A stretch of 64,000 bases of DNA from Bradyrhizobium iriomotense (GCF_018129405.1 NZ_JAFCLP010000004.1:1-64000), one strand, 5' to 3'. Shown: positions 43,510 through 52,287, counted from the first letter of the stretch. Notes: a model not told the origin generated them from the sequence alone. Made by a program: numbers and translations.

Positions 43510-44841
43510 ATGCTGTTTACCCGCAGGCTCATGCTTGGCCTTGCCATGGCAGGCTCTATGGCCAGCGCCCTCGCCGTCCCGGCGATGGCCGAAGGTCCGA
43601 CCGAGATCGACCTGTTCTTCCCGGTCCCCGTTGACGGCAAGCTCGCCCGCGACATGGGCACCTTGATCAAGGAGTTCAACGAGACCCATCCAGCGATCAA
43701 GGCGACTGCCGTCTACACCGGCTCCTATGACGACACGCTGATCAAGACGCGCGCGTCGATCAAGGCCGGCAAGCCGCCGGCCGCCGTGATCATGTCGGCG
43801 AACTTCCTGCTGGACATGCAGATCGAGAACGAGCTCACCAATCTCGATCCCCTGATCGCCGCCGACGGCACCACCAAGGACCAGTTCCTGGGCCAGTTCT
43901 TCCCGGCGCTGCAGGGCAACGCGGTGATCAACCGCTCGGTCTACGGCGTGCCGTTCCACAATTCGACGCCGCTGCTCTACATCAATGCCGACAAGGCCAA
44001 GGAAGCCGGTCTTGATCCGAGCAAGCCGCCGCAGACCTGGGCCGAGCTCACCGACTGGGCCAAGAAGCTCACCAAGCGCGAGGGCGACAAGGTGACCCAA
44101 TGGGGCATCGCGATCCCCTGCGCCTACGACTATTGCGGCTGGATGATGGAAACGCTCACCATGAGCAATGGCGGGCGCTACTACAACGAGGAGTTCGGCG
44201 GCGAGGTCTATTACGACACGCCCTCGATGCTGGGCGCGCTGACCTGGTGGAATGACCTCGTCACCAAGCACAAGGTGCATCCGCCCGGCGCCACGCCCGG
44301 CCCGGCCGTCAGCACCTCCTTCATCTCCGGCAATGCCGCGATGATGATGCTGTCGACGGGCTCGCTGACCTATGTGCGTGACAACGCCAAGTTCAACTAC
44401 AAGGTCGCCTTCATCCCGCGCAACGTCCGCAACGCCGTGCCGATCGGCGGCGCCTCGCTGATCGTTCCGGCTGGTCTCGAAGCCGACAAGCAGAAGGCCG
44501 CCTGGACGCTGATCAAGTGGATGACCTCGCCCGAGAAGAGCGCCTGGTGGAGCCGCGCGACCGGCTATTTCGCGCCCAACATGGCCGCCTACAAGACGCC
44601 TGAGATGGTCGACTTCCTGAACAAGAACCCGGATGCCAAGACCGCCGTCGAGCAGCTCGACGTCGCAAAGCCCTGGTTCGCCACCTACAAGACGGTGCCG
44701 GTCCGCAAGAACCTCGAGGACGAGGTGATGCTGGTCCTCAACGGCAAGAAGCAGCCAAAGGAAGCCCTCGCCGCCGCCCAGAAGGCCGCCGACGAGACGC
44801 TGAAGCCGTACAATGCGGAGACGTCGCTGAAGCTGCCGTAA
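43510..44841 (+). CDS. Extracellular solute-binding protein, UgpB-like (family 1)
   Basis: A 443-aa exported protein with signal peptide (MLFTRRLMLGLAMAGSMASA, cleavage near AMA-EGP). It shows the family pattern: EIDLFFPVPVDGKLARDMG, LIKEFNETHPAIKATAVYTG, YGVPFHNSTPLLYINADKAK, KPPQTWAELTDWAKKLTKRE and VPIGGASLIVPAGLEADKQK. The resemblance is to glycerol-3-phosphate binders (SYDDTLIKTRASIKAGKPPA). AGGAG precedes the ATG by eight bases. Last gene of the unit; no ATPase gene follows. Confidence 0.92.
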   Translation: MLFTRRLMLGLAMAGSMASALAVPAMAEGPTEIDLFFPVPVDGKLARDMGTLIKEFNETHPAIKATAVYTGSYDDTLIKTRASIKAGKPPAAVIMSANFLLDMQIENELTNLDPLIAADGTTKDQFLGQFFPALQGNAVINRSVYGVPFHNSTPLLYINADKAKEAGLDPSKPPQTWAELTDWAKKLTKREGDKVTQWGIAIPCAYDYCGWMMETLTMSNGGRYYNEEFGGEVYYDTPSMLGALTWWNDLVTKHKVHPPGATPGPAVSTSFISGNAAMMMLSTGSLTYVRDNAKFNYKVAFIPRNVRNAVPIGGASLIVPAGLEADKQKAAWTLIKWMTSPEKSAWWSRATGYFAPNMAAYKTPEMVDFLNKNPDAKTAVEQLDVAKPWFATYKTVPVRKNLEDEVMLVLNGKKQPKEALAAAQKAADETLKPYNAETSLKLP

Positions 44842-44859
44842 GCGCCCTGCTTGCCTGAC

Positions 44860-44886
44860 GCCGGCGCCCCGAACAGAGGCGCCGGC
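44860..44886 (+). terminator. Stem-loop after the ABC transporter operon
   Basis: GCCGGCGCC and GGCGCCGGC form a 9-bp stem with a 9-base loop, 18 bases after the binding-protein stop. There is no T run, so this may be an RNA-stabilising hairpin or a weak terminator. Confidence 0.45.
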
Positions 44887-45314
44887 AGAATTGCAGACCT
44901 CCTCGGCCCGGATCGCGTTTCGCGACCAGAGGCCGCACACATTCTGGTTGCATCTAGCCGATCGCTCGCCTAGCCTGCCACAGGGGAAACACCCGTCATC
45001 GCCGGGACGGGCGCGGGCGATCATGCGTGAGCATTGTTGTTCTCATTTTCACACTCGTATCGATCGGCGAGCCACGCCGTTCTTGATCGCCGTCGTTCTG
45101 ATTGCTCACACGACGAACGGCATTGCCGGGTTTGGCATCGATACATCCGTATACGGCAAGGCCCATGTGACCGTTTCGCCGGTATTCGTTGAGCTTGCCT
45201 TCCAAGAACGCTCGCATTCCCCGTGGGACGACGCAAAGGCCATCACGGCGCATGCGTTCGATCCCAATTTAGCGCCGCCGGCCACGACATTTTATTGCAC
45301 CGAGGAAATGCATC
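44887..45314. other. 428-bp spacer without supported gene
   Basis: Marks a visible drop in GC content toward the lower-GC membrane-protein gene. One reading frame from 45024 (MREHCCSHFHTRIDRRATPF) runs across the start of that gene; it has no ribosome binding site and I do not call it. Confidence 0.5.
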
Positions 45315-46883
45315 ATGAGAGCATTCAAATCGTCGATTTTTCTTTCCGTCCTGTTTTGTCTTTTCTCGACCTCGCTGCTGGCGGATAACTGCGCTCCTCC
45401 GCCCAAAGCAGCCGGCCCCATCACAACGGTCTCGGCTGCAAAAGGCCCAGGGCAAGAGGAAACTGACAAAAAAATCGTCGCCCTGGGTAGCTGGGTCGCG
45501 GTCAAAGGCGACGATGTCGACGTCCTGCAGCGCGAGGCGAAGTGCTCGAACAAGAAGATCGTCGTGTACTTGAACGGCCGAGTGGCGGCCGGTTTGGTAG
45601 CAGAGGCTCACTCAAATCATCCGAAGACTCTCTATTTCCGGCTGTCGCGCACTGCCGAGGCACGTGCTGTATGGGACGAGATACTCAGCGCACCAGACTT
45701 CAACGATAGAGACTTGGACGTCACCGTCGGGATCGAGGGACAGCCGCCCCTGCCCGGGCCGCAGGCCGGTCTGAAGTTGAAACCACTCGACGGATGGTCG
45801 TTCGGCATTGCTTTGATTGGATTCATCGGTCTGCTCGGTCTTTTCTTCTCCCTGGCAATGAAGACGAATGTGCTCCGGGACAGCTTACCATCAGACGACG
45901 CTGTTCCGGTGATAGCCGGCCGGCTTGATCCGTCCAGATCTGCTGGCAATCACGGCACCTACAGCCTGTCGAGACTTCAAGGGGCCTGGTGGCTGTTCAT
46001 CATTCTTGGCGCCTATCTGCTGATTGGTATCGTGACGTGGGATTTTTATACGTCGCTGAGTTCAACCGCCCTCATTCTGCTCGGCCTCAGTGCCGGAACG
46101 GTCGTCGGCGGAGCCATCATCGACGCATCCAAGGCAACGCCAGAACAAAAAGCCGCCGAAGCGAGCAAGGCTGCGGAATTGAGGCGCCAGATAGAGCAAC
46201 TTGCGGACGCGGAAGAATACGCGACGCTTGAAGCCAAACGCCTCGATGAATTGTTTGGGCCGAAGACTTTGAGCGTAGAGGATATTGCAAGATACAACGC
46301 TCTCATCGCTCACTACGGTGATATCGATAAGTGGCTGAGATCCGCAGGCGGCCTGTTTGCAGACATCGCCAACATCTTCGAACTGGTAGCGCTGGGGCGG
46401 CCAGCCGCCGGGAGTCCGCAAGATGCAAGAAAGAAGGAACTGAACGCCAAACTGCCCAACAAGCTCAACGACCTCTGTGAACTCGCCGTGCTCATCGGGT
46501 TGAAGCCAGCCCCGGGAACGCAGGACGAGGCAGATATGAACGCGCTAAAAGCCAAAGTCGGGGGACAACCCAAGCCTTTCCTCGATCTTGTTCCGAAGCA
46601 TTCCGACGTCAAGGCTCAATGCACTCTGGCCATATCGCGTTACAGGAAGCTGACCGGACAGTCCGAAGCTTGGTTCACTGACATCCTCAGCGATGCCAAT
46701 GGCGTCAGCCTGCACCGATTTCAACTCTTTGCCTGGACGGCGATCCTCGGAATCATCTTCATTGGGGCGTCGTACCGCAACCTTGCGATGCCGGTTTTCG
46801 ACACTACGCTGATGGGCTTGCTCGGCCTGAGTGCCGGGACCTATCTGGGTCTCAAAATTCCCGAGGCCACGGTGCCGAAGTAA
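45315..46883 (+). CDS. Membrane protein of unknown family with two copies of an SLxRxQ...LLGLSAGT hairpin
   Basis: A 522-aa protein, GAGGAAATG before the ATG, with a signal sequence (FKSSIFLSVLFCLFSTSLLA). A small exported domain (24-160) is followed by a helix at 161-182, a hairpin at 217-270, a long charged segment (271-464, helical with AEASKAAELRRQIEQLADAE) and a final hairpin at 465-514. The two hairpins match: SLSRLQGAWW ... LLGLSAGTVVGG and SLHRFQLFAW ... LLGLSAGTYLGL. Base composition is clearly poorer in GC than in neighbouring genes, a sign of transfer. No partner gene is adjacent. The function is unknown; the repeated motif suggests a pore or scaffold that assembles in the membrane. 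Confidence 0.85.
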   Translation: MRAFKSSIFLSVLFCLFSTSLLADNCAPPPKAAGPITTVSAAKGPGQEETDKKIVALGSWVAVKGDDVDVLQREAKCSNKKIVVYLNGRVAAGLVAEAHSNHPKTLYFRLSRTAEARAVWDEILSAPDFNDRDLDVTVGIEGQPPLPGPQAGLKLKPLDGWSFGIALIGFIGLLGLFFSLAMKTNVLRDSLPSDDAVPVIAGRLDPSRSAGNHGTYSLSRLQGAWWLFIILGAYLLIGIVTWDFYTSLSSTALILLGLSAGTVVGGAIIDASKATPEQKAAEASKAAELRRQIEQLADAEEYATLEAKRLDELFGPKTLSVEDIARYNALIAHYGDIDKWLRSAGGLFADIANIFELVALGRPAAGSPQDARKKELNAKLPNKLNDLCELAVLIGLKPAPGTQDEADMNALKAKVGGQPKPFLDLVPKHSDVKAQCTLAISRYRKLTGQSEAWFTDILSDANGVSLHRFQLFAWTAILGIIFIGASYRNLAMPVFDTTLMGLLGLSAGTYLGLKIPEATVPK

Positions 46884-47100
46884 GGCCGCCGTCGCCTCAG
46901 GTGGAACAGCCTGCGGCTGCGCTTCAGGCCCAATCCGCTGGGTCTTCCAGCTCTTCTGCGTTCTCGACAGCGACGGGGGCCGATTGCGCCCATTAACCCC
47001 CCGTCCACCATCCGGCCCGCCCTGCCGCCGGTAACCATTGCAATTAACAGACCCTCAACGCACCCCCGACAAATCTACCAATGTTTCTGGAGATTTCGCC

Positions 47101-47211
47101 GTGGATCTGTTGGTTTTCGAGTTCCTGGGACTGGCCCTGGTCGCCATGTGCGTCGTCGTGGTGGCGCTGCCCTGCGCCCGCAAATCCTCGCACCGGATCC
47201 GTTACGAATAG
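47101..47211 (+). CDS. Single-span membrane peptide, 36 aa
   Basis: Starts with GTG, eight bases after GGAG. Sequence begins MDLLVFEFLGLALVAMCVVV, followed by VALPCARKSSHRIRYE; one transmembrane helix with a positively charged tail, so the C-terminus should lie in the cytoplasm. Two Cys (near residues 17 and 25) are present. Similar tiny hydrophobic peptides are common in Rhizobiales. It lies 116 bp before rnd on the same strand. Support is the start site, topology and length only. Confidence 0.5.
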   Translation: MDLLVFEFLGLALVAMCVVVVALPCARKSSHRIRYE

Positions 47212-47327
47212 GAATTTCGTCGGAAAGAGACGATTCCGGCCCGATGCAAGGCTTGAATTCGCTCCAAAGCCCTTGACATCACGGCACTTTCGGCAGAACG
47301 GCTGATATCAAGTGTCATGGGCCGTTC

Positions 47328-48476
47328 ATGGATTTGATTACCACCACCGCTGACCTCGCGGCTGCCTGCAGCCGGCTGGGCAAGCACCCCGTCATTACCG
47401 TCGATACCGAGTTTCTGCGCGAAACCACCTATTACCCGCTGCTATGCGTGGTGCAGATGGCCAGCGCCGAGGAAGCCGTCGTCATCGACGCCCTCGCCCC
47501 GGGTATCGACCTCAAGCCGTTCTTCGAGCTGATGGCCAACGAGGGCGTGCTGAAGGTCTTCCACGCCGCCCGCCAGGACATCGAGATCATCTGGCATCAG
47601 GCCAACATCATCCCGCACCCGGTGTTCGACACCCAGGTCGCCGCGATGGTGCTCGGCTACGGCGACAGCATCGCCTACGACCAGCTGGTCGAGAAGGTCA
47701 CCGGCCACCGCCCGGACAAGACCCACCGCTTCACCGACTGGTCGCGCCGGCCGCTGACCAAGGAACAGATGCACTATGCGGTCTCCGACGTCACCCATCT
47801 GCGCGACGTCTTCGCCGCGCTCGATGCCGACCTGAAGAAGCGCCGCCGCAGCGAATGGGTCTCGATCGAGATGGAGATCCTGACCTCGCCGAGGACCTAC
47901 GACTTCCACCCCGAGCGCGCCTGGGAGCGGCTGAAGACGCGCGTACGCAAGCCGAAGGACCTCGCCGTCCTGATGGAGGTCGCCGCCTGGCGCGAGCAGG
48001 AGGCACAGAGCCGTGACGTGCCGCGCGGCCGCGTGCTGCGCGACGAGGCGATCACCGACATCGCCACCCACGCGCCGAACACGCTGGAGAAGCTTGCGCA
48101 TCTGCGCTCGGTCCCGAAGGGGTTCGAGAAATCCAAATGGGGCGCGGATATCGTCGCCGCGGTCGAGCGCGGACTGGCGCGGGATTTCTCGACGCTGCCG
48201 AAGCTGGAGAAGCCGCGCAACAATTCCAACGGCGCAGCCATCGTCGAACTGTTGAAGGTCTTGCTGCGCATGACCGCCGAGCGCCATGCGGTGGCGAGCA
48301 AGGTGATCGCTACCGTCGACGACCTCGAAGAGATCGCGGCCAGTGACGAAGCCGATGTGCCCGCCTTGCGCGGCTGGCGCCGCGAGCTGTTCGGCGAGGC
48401 CGCCTTGAAGCTCAAGCGCGGCGAAATGGCCCTCGCCATCGAGAAGGGCCGCGTGATCGGGGTGCAGCGGGCGTAG
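47328..48476 (+). CDS. rnd: Ribonuclease D
   Basis: A 382-aa 3'-5' exoribonuclease that trims tRNA and other stable RNA precursors. The DEDDy residues are visible: [15 protein letters not shown] (Asp-x-Glu), [13 protein letters not shown] (Asp), and [15 protein letters not shown] (Tyr-x3-Asp). An HRDC domain (about 205-290) contains [20 protein letters not shown] followed by [13 protein letters not shown]. No strong binding site precedes the ATG. In several Rhizobiales rnd lies between ppx and aspS; here it lies apart from both. Confidence 0.95.
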   Translation: MDLITTTADLAAACSRLGKHPVITVDTEFLRETTYYPLLCVVQMASAEEAVVIDALAPGIDLKPFFELMANEGVLKVFHAARQDIEIIWHQANIIPHPVFDTQVAAMVLGYGDSIAYDQLVEKVTGHRPDKTHRFTDWSRRPLTKEQMHYAVSDVTHLRDVFAALDADLKKRRRSEWVSIEMEILTSPRTYDFHPERAWERLKTRVRKPKDLAVLMEVAAWREQEAQSRDVPRGRVLRDEAITDIATHAPNTLEKLAHLRSVPKGFEKSKWGADIVAAVERGLARDFSTLPKLEKPRNNSNGAAIVELLKVLLRMTAERHAVASKVIATVDDLEEIAASDEADVPALRGWRRELFGEAALKLKRGEMALAIEKGRVIGVQRA

Positions 48477-48500
48477 GCGACCTCGGTCCCTCCCCGCGGT

Positions 48501-48645
48501 CGTCCCGGCGTAGGCCGGGACCCATTACCCCAGGAACGGGTTTGGCGAAGACTCGTCGTTCGGTACTCCTACTACGCTCAATCGATAGATCACGCGGTAT
48601 GGGTCCCGGCCCCCCGTGCGCACTTGCGCACTAGGCCGGGACGAC
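48501..48645. repeat. Palindromic repeat (CGTCCCGGCGTAGGCCGGG type)
   Basis: CGTCCCGGC(gta)GGCCGGGACCCAT at one side pairs with ATGGGTCCCGGCC and GGCCGGGACGAC on the other. A loop of about 60 bases lies in between. A very common Bradyrhizobium intergenic repeat; it fills the gap between the convergent rnd and aminotransferase genes. Confidence 0.8.
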
Positions 48646-48692
48646 ACCGAATTTGTGGCGTACCGCTTCGTCCAAAGCTGACGCGATTTGCC

Positions 48693-50075
48693 CTACGCCG
48701 GCGTCAGCTTCGCCACTTCCGCCTTCATGTCGTTGAGCACGCCCGCGATTGCAGCGACCAGATCGTCGATCTGGGCCTTGGTCGCGATCAGCGGCGGACA
48801 GATGGCAATCGCATCCAGCATGTTGCGGGAGATCACGCCGCGCTCCTGCAGCATGCGGCTGGCGATGCCTCCGACCGCGCCGGGCGTCGCCGCCGCAGTC
48901 TTGCGGCCCTTGTCGAGCACCAGTTCGAGCGCTGCGATCATGCCGACGCCGCGGACCTCGCCGACCAGCGGGTGGCTCGTGAGCTCACGCAGCTTGCCCT
49001 GCATGTAAGCGCCGAGCTCGGCGGCATGCGCGACCAGGCCGCGCTCCTCGATGATCTTGAGGTTCTCGAGCGCGATCGCCGAGCCGACGGGATGGCCGCC
49101 CGCGGTGAAACCGTGGCCGAGCACGCCGATCTTGTTGCTCTCGTCCGCGATCGGCTCGAACATGCGCTCGTTCATCATGATCGCCGAGAGCGGGAAATAG
49201 CTCGAGGTGATCTGCTTGGAGACCACCATCGCGTCGGGCTTGATGCCATAGGTCTCGCAGCCGAACATCTTGCCGGTGCGACCGAAGCCGCAGATCACCT
49301 CGTCGGCGACCAGCAGGATGTCGTACTTCTTGAGGACCGCCTGGATCTTGTCCCAATAGGTCGCCGGCGGCACGATGACGCCGCCCGCCCCCATCACCGG
49401 TTCGCCGAAAAAGGCCGCGATCGTGTCCGGCCCTTCCTTCTGGATCAGCGCATCGAGCTCCTCGGCCCGGCGCGTCGCGAACGCCTCCTCGCTCTCGCCG
49501 GGCGCGCCGTCCTTGTAGAAATGCGGCGATCCCGTGTGCAGGATGTTCGGCAGCGGCAGGTCGAACGAGCGGTGGTTGTTCGGCAGGCCCGTGAGGCTGG
49601 CCGAGGCAATGGTGACGCCGTGATAGGCGCGCAGGCGGCTGATCACCTTCTTGCGCTGGGGCTGGCCGAGCGCGTTGGAACGATAGGCGATCAGCTTCAA
49701 AACGGTGTCGTTGGCTTCCGAGCCGGAATTGGTGAAGAACACCTTGCTCATCGGCACCGGCGCGAGCGCCACCAGCTTCTCGGCGAGATCGATCGAGGGT
49801 CCGTGCGATTTGGCGGAGAACGTGTGATAGAACGGCAGCGCCTGCATCTGCTTGTGCGCGGCCTCGACCAGCCGCTTCTCGTTGAAGCCGAGCCCGACGC
49901 TCCAGAGGCCCGCCATCGCCTCGAAATAGCGTTTGCCCGCCGCATCGAACACGTAAGGCCCCTCGCCGCGCTCGATCACCAGGGGACCGGCCTGCTGATG
50001 GGTGCGCGCGTTGGTGTAGGGATGGAGCTGGTAGGCCACATCCCGGGCCTCTTGCGAATTGGGCAGCATGGACAT
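48693..50075 (-). CDS. Class III (omega-type) aminotransferase
   Basis: A 460-aa PLP enzyme. FDAAGKRYFEAMAGLWSVGL, FFTNSGSEANDTVLKLIAYR, RAYHGVTIASASLTGLPNN and ADEVICGFGRTGKMFG are family motifs; VVSKQITSSYFPLSAIMM contains the Schiff-base Lys; VLGHGFTAGGHPVGSAIALE follows. This length and pattern fit omega-amino acid-pyruvate or putrescine/beta-alanine-type aminotransferases; the amino donor cannot be told. AAGGA precedes the first of two Met codons. Single gene. Confidence 0.92.
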   Translation of the reverse strand: MSMLPNSQEARDVAYQLHPYTNARTHQQAGPLVIERGEGPYVFDAAGKRYFEAMAGLWSVGLGFNEKRLVEAAHKQMQALPFYHTFSAKSHGPSIDLAEKLVALAPVPMSKVFFTNSGSEANDTVLKLIAYRSNALGQPQRKKVISRLRAYHGVTIASASLTGLPNNHRSFDLPLPNILHTGSPHFYKDGAPGESEEAFATRRAEELDALIQKEGPDTIAAFFGEPVMGAGGVIVPPATYWDKIQAVLKKYDILLVADEVICGFGRTGKMFGCETYGIKPDAMVVSKQITSSYFPLSAIMMNERMFEPIADESNKIGVLGHGFTAGGHPVGSAIALENLKIIEERGLVAHAAELGAYMQGKLRELTSHPLVGEVRGVGMIAALELVLDKGRKTAAATPGAVGGIASRMLQERGVISRNMLDAIAICPPLIATKAQIDDLVAAIAGVLNDMKAEVAKLTPA

Positions 50076-50278
50076 TTGCGAAATCCTTCGAATAGTCGCG
50101 GGGCCGGCGCGGCCAGCTTCGTCACTTGATGATCGAGTTACTTGAGGTTACTTGGCTCAAGTTACTTGGCTATTGCGACGAGGCAAAACTTGCAACGCCA
50201 ATTCGTCGGCAGCAAGCGCTCAGCAGCGTTGCAGAAAGCCGCACACAAGTAGCTTGTAGCTTGCAGACTTGGCAGTTT

Positions 50279-50449
50279 TCAGGCCGCGCTGTCGTCATCG
50301 CCATCATCGGCGGCGGCAGCGGCCTCCTTCACCTCGACGAGCGCCATCGAAAGCAGATAGACCGTCGTGGGCAAGCCGATGCGGCGCGCCCTCTCGGCTG
50401 CGCGCGACAGCTCGCTCACCAGCTCCTTGAGCTCTTCTCCCCGTGACAA
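50279..50449 (-). CDS. Small helical protein, 56 aa
   Basis: Encodes MSRGEELKELVSELSRAAER, then ARRIGLPTTVYLLSMALVEV and a tail KEAAAAADDGDDDSAA. Two amphipathic helices joined by GLPT and an acidic tail; similar small rhizobial proteins carry the RARxxxLPTTxYLLxMA pattern. TTG start with a purine-rich stretch just upstream; a GTG ten codons in is the alternative. It follows the isochorismatase-like gene by 30 bp on the same strand, so it may be part of that unit. Function unknown. Confidence 0.5.
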   Translation of the reverse strand: MSRGEELKELVSELSRAAERARRIGLPTTVYLLSMALVEVKEAAAAADDGDDDSAA

Positions 50450-50479
50450 TCTCCCACCCCATCCGCCGATCGCGGCCGC

Positions 50480-51043
50480 CTACACCGCAACGGCGCCGCT
50501 GGTTTTGATCAGTTCGGCGCTGGATTGGATTGTAGCAAAATTTCCGACAACATTCACCACCGCTTGCTTGTAGGCGGCGGCATCGCCCATCCCCGGCTGC
50601 CGGCAGGCCACGGCATCGGCAACCATCTGGTAGCGATGGCTGCGGTGAAACCCGTCGACGGCGGTGGCCAGGATGGTTTCGTCCAGCGAGAACCCGATCA
50701 GCACGCAACGGCCGTTGCGGATATTGGACATGTAGTCCACGAACCGCGACGAGCTGTAGGCCGAGGGCAGCGGATGCTCGAACGTCATCTCGCCAGGCCG
50801 CGGCTTCGCCTCGGCGATCCAATCGGTCAGCCTCGATGCCGGATTGAACCAGGCGGCCTGGGCGATGCGCTTCAAATGCATCACTGGCCAGAGCTTGTCG
50901 CGCCATAGCGTCAGGAGTTCCAGGCAGCGCATGGTGGCCACCTCGCCGTCGAGGATGACGTGGCGCCGCCCGGGGGTCAGATATTCGACCTGGAGATCAG
51001 CACAGACCAGGATCGGCGGGTCATCGGTGATGGAAGCCAGCAT
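50480..51043 (-). CDS. Isochorismatase-fold protein lacking the catalytic Cys and Lys
   Basis: A 187-aa protein with the cysteine-hydrolase/isochorismatase layout. The Asp is present (LVCADLQ, Asp16). Where the family has Lys in a K-x-x-x-SAF segment this protein has His90 (EHPLPSAY), and where it has Cys in G-x-x-x-x-x-CV-x-x-TA it has Thr123 (GFSLDETILATA). So two of three catalytic residues are replaced and the protein is probably not a hydrolase. It is the third gene of a unit with two GNAT-like genes and is divergent, with them, from a LysR regulator. It may have a regulatory or binding role (inference). Confidence 0.75.
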   Translation of the reverse strand: MLASITDDPPILVCADLQVEYLTPGRRHVILDGEVATMRCLELLTLWRDKLWPVMHLKRIAQAAWFNPASRLTDWIAEAKPRPGEMTFEHPLPSAYSSSRFVDYMSNIRNGRCVLIGFSLDETILATAVDGFHRSHRYQMVADAVACRQPGMGDAAAYKQAVVNVVGNFATIQSSAELIKTSGAVAV

Positions 51044-51068
51044 TGTCTTGCGTTTGATTGCACCAGTT

Positions 51069-51689
51069 TCAGCGATCGGCGAGTGCGAGGTCCCGCAGCG
51101 GCGAGGTCACCGCCCGCCCCGCCGAGGCGTCGAGCACGCCCGGCCGGTCCCAATCCCCCTCGGGACGGATGATCACGTAAGGATCGCTGTCCAACGTGAT
51201 GGCGTCCGGCCCCGGCTCGATCTCCAGCAGCATCTCCGTGTAGGAGAAATCCGAGAAGGTGATCTTGCGGTTGTGGCCGAGCGGCTTGGCGCCGAAATGG
51301 GCCCAGAAATCGACCAGCCGGTCCTGCGCCTGGCCGTAGATCTTGCGAAAGCCCTTGCGCTTCACATAGTCGACGCTCGCCTGCACCAGCTTGAAGGAGA
51401 CGCGCGAGCGCCGGTATTGGTGCCGCACCGCGAGCCGCTCGACCTTGGCGAAATCGCCGAAGAAGCGCACCCGCAGGCACCCCGCAGGCTCGTTGCCGAC
51501 ATAGCCGATGAAATGCGCGGCGACCATGTCGTTGCCGTCGAACTCCTCCTCGAACGGACAATCCTGCTCGGCAAGATAGACTGCCGAGCGAATGGCGGTG
51601 ACCAGCATGAGATCGCCGGGATCGCGCGCGAGGCGGATGGTGATGGCGCGGGAGTCGGGCTTGGCGAGAGGAATCCTAGTGCCGTGCAT
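51069..51689 (-). CDS. GNAT-family acetyltransferase (or autoinducer-synthase-like)
   Basis: A 206-aa protein of the GNAT fold: RLARDPGDLMLVTAIRSAVY, EEEFDGNDMVAAHFIGYVGN, CLRVRFFGDFAKVERLAVRH, QYRRSRVSFKLVQASVDYVK and KIYGQAQDRLVDFWAHFGAK. The AVRHQYRRSRVSFKLVQ stretch covers the acetyl-CoA-binding loop. The start is the ATG eight bases after AAGGAG; a TTG two codons upstream is too close. Its start overlaps the end of the next gene upstream (51676-52287) by 14 bases. Substrate unknown. Confidence 0.82.
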   Translation of the reverse strand: MHGTRIPLAKPDSRAITIRLARDPGDLMLVTAIRSAVYLAEQDCPFEEEFDGNDMVAAHFIGYVGNEPAGCLRVRFFGDFAKVERLAVRHQYRRSRVSFKLVQASVDYVKRKGFRKIYGQAQDRLVDFWAHFGAKPLGHNRKITFSDFSYTEMLLEIEPGPDAITLDSDPYVIIRPEGDWDRPGVLDASAGRAVTSPLRDLALADR

Positions 51690-52287
51690 CTGCAAAACTC
51701 CTTGCTTGGATGATGTCGCCCGGCATGCGCATCGACTGCCGATGCCAGGGGCGTTCGTAGCACCACAGGTCGGGTTGAAAGCTCGGGATCGGTTCGAAGC
51801 CGGTCGCTCTCATGATGTCGCGTCCGGCCACGGTTGATGGTTGCGCATAGCAATCCGCGCCGCGAAATCTTAGCTGTCGCAGATGAGCCGCGGCCTTACC
51901 GAGACCCGCGATGCCGCGCCCCGTCGCGGCAATCGCCCAGATATAGATGGCAGCAACGTCTTCCCTTGCGGACGCGAGATAGTGCGTTTCGGGCGCGGTG
52001 AGGCAGATCTCGTCGAGCAGCAGCGCATCGTGTCCGCGGTCGTTGAGAAACAGGAAGGCCATGCCGCCGAGCAGACGGCCCTTCCGGCTGAATGTCAGGA
52101 TGCTCTGGGGATCGAACGTGTAATATTTCGCAAGCTCCGCCGTCCCGATCTGCACGCCCGGCACCAGCCGGAGCGCCATCTCCGAAAGCGCCGCAATTTC
52201 GGAAAATTGCGCGCAACGGACGTCGACCTCGGGACTGAGCGGCAGTGCGTCGAAATCATGCCTTGCGGCAAACGAGCCCCTTTCCAT
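51676..52287 (-). CDS. GNAT-like protein, 203 aa
   Basis: First gene of the minus-strand unit, divergent from the LysR gene. Contains VRCAQFSEIAALSEMALRLV, LTFSRKGRLLGGMAFLFLND, ALLLDEICLTAPETHYLA, VAAIYIWAIAATGRGIAGLG and GRDIMRATGFEPIPSFQP; the order strand-helix-strand with GRGIAGLGKAAAHLR at the CoA-loop place suggests a second GNAT-type domain, though the loop is not canonical. Its stop overlaps the next gene. GAGGGGC precedes the ATG. Function unknown. Confidence 0.7.
   Translation of the reverse strand: MERGSFAARHDFDALPLSPEVDVRCAQFSEIAALSEMALRLVPGVQIGTAELAKYYTFDPQSILTFSRKGRLLGGMAFLFLNDRGHDALLLDEICLTAPETHYLASAREDVAAIYIWAIAATGRGIAGLGKAAAHLRQLRFRGADCYAQPSTVAGRDIMRATGFEPIPSFQPDLWCYERPWHRQSMRMPGDIIQARSFADARH

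Noticed and set aside
45024-45388. Possible 121-aa exported protein upstream of the hairpin membrane protein
   Set aside because: No ribosome binding site, overlaps the well-supported start at 45315, and the tail reads through its signal sequence in another frame.
46980-47060. TTAA-type motifs that could be CtrA sites
   Set aside because: Spacing between TAA halves is 9, not the 7 needed, and no cell-cycle gene is adjacent.
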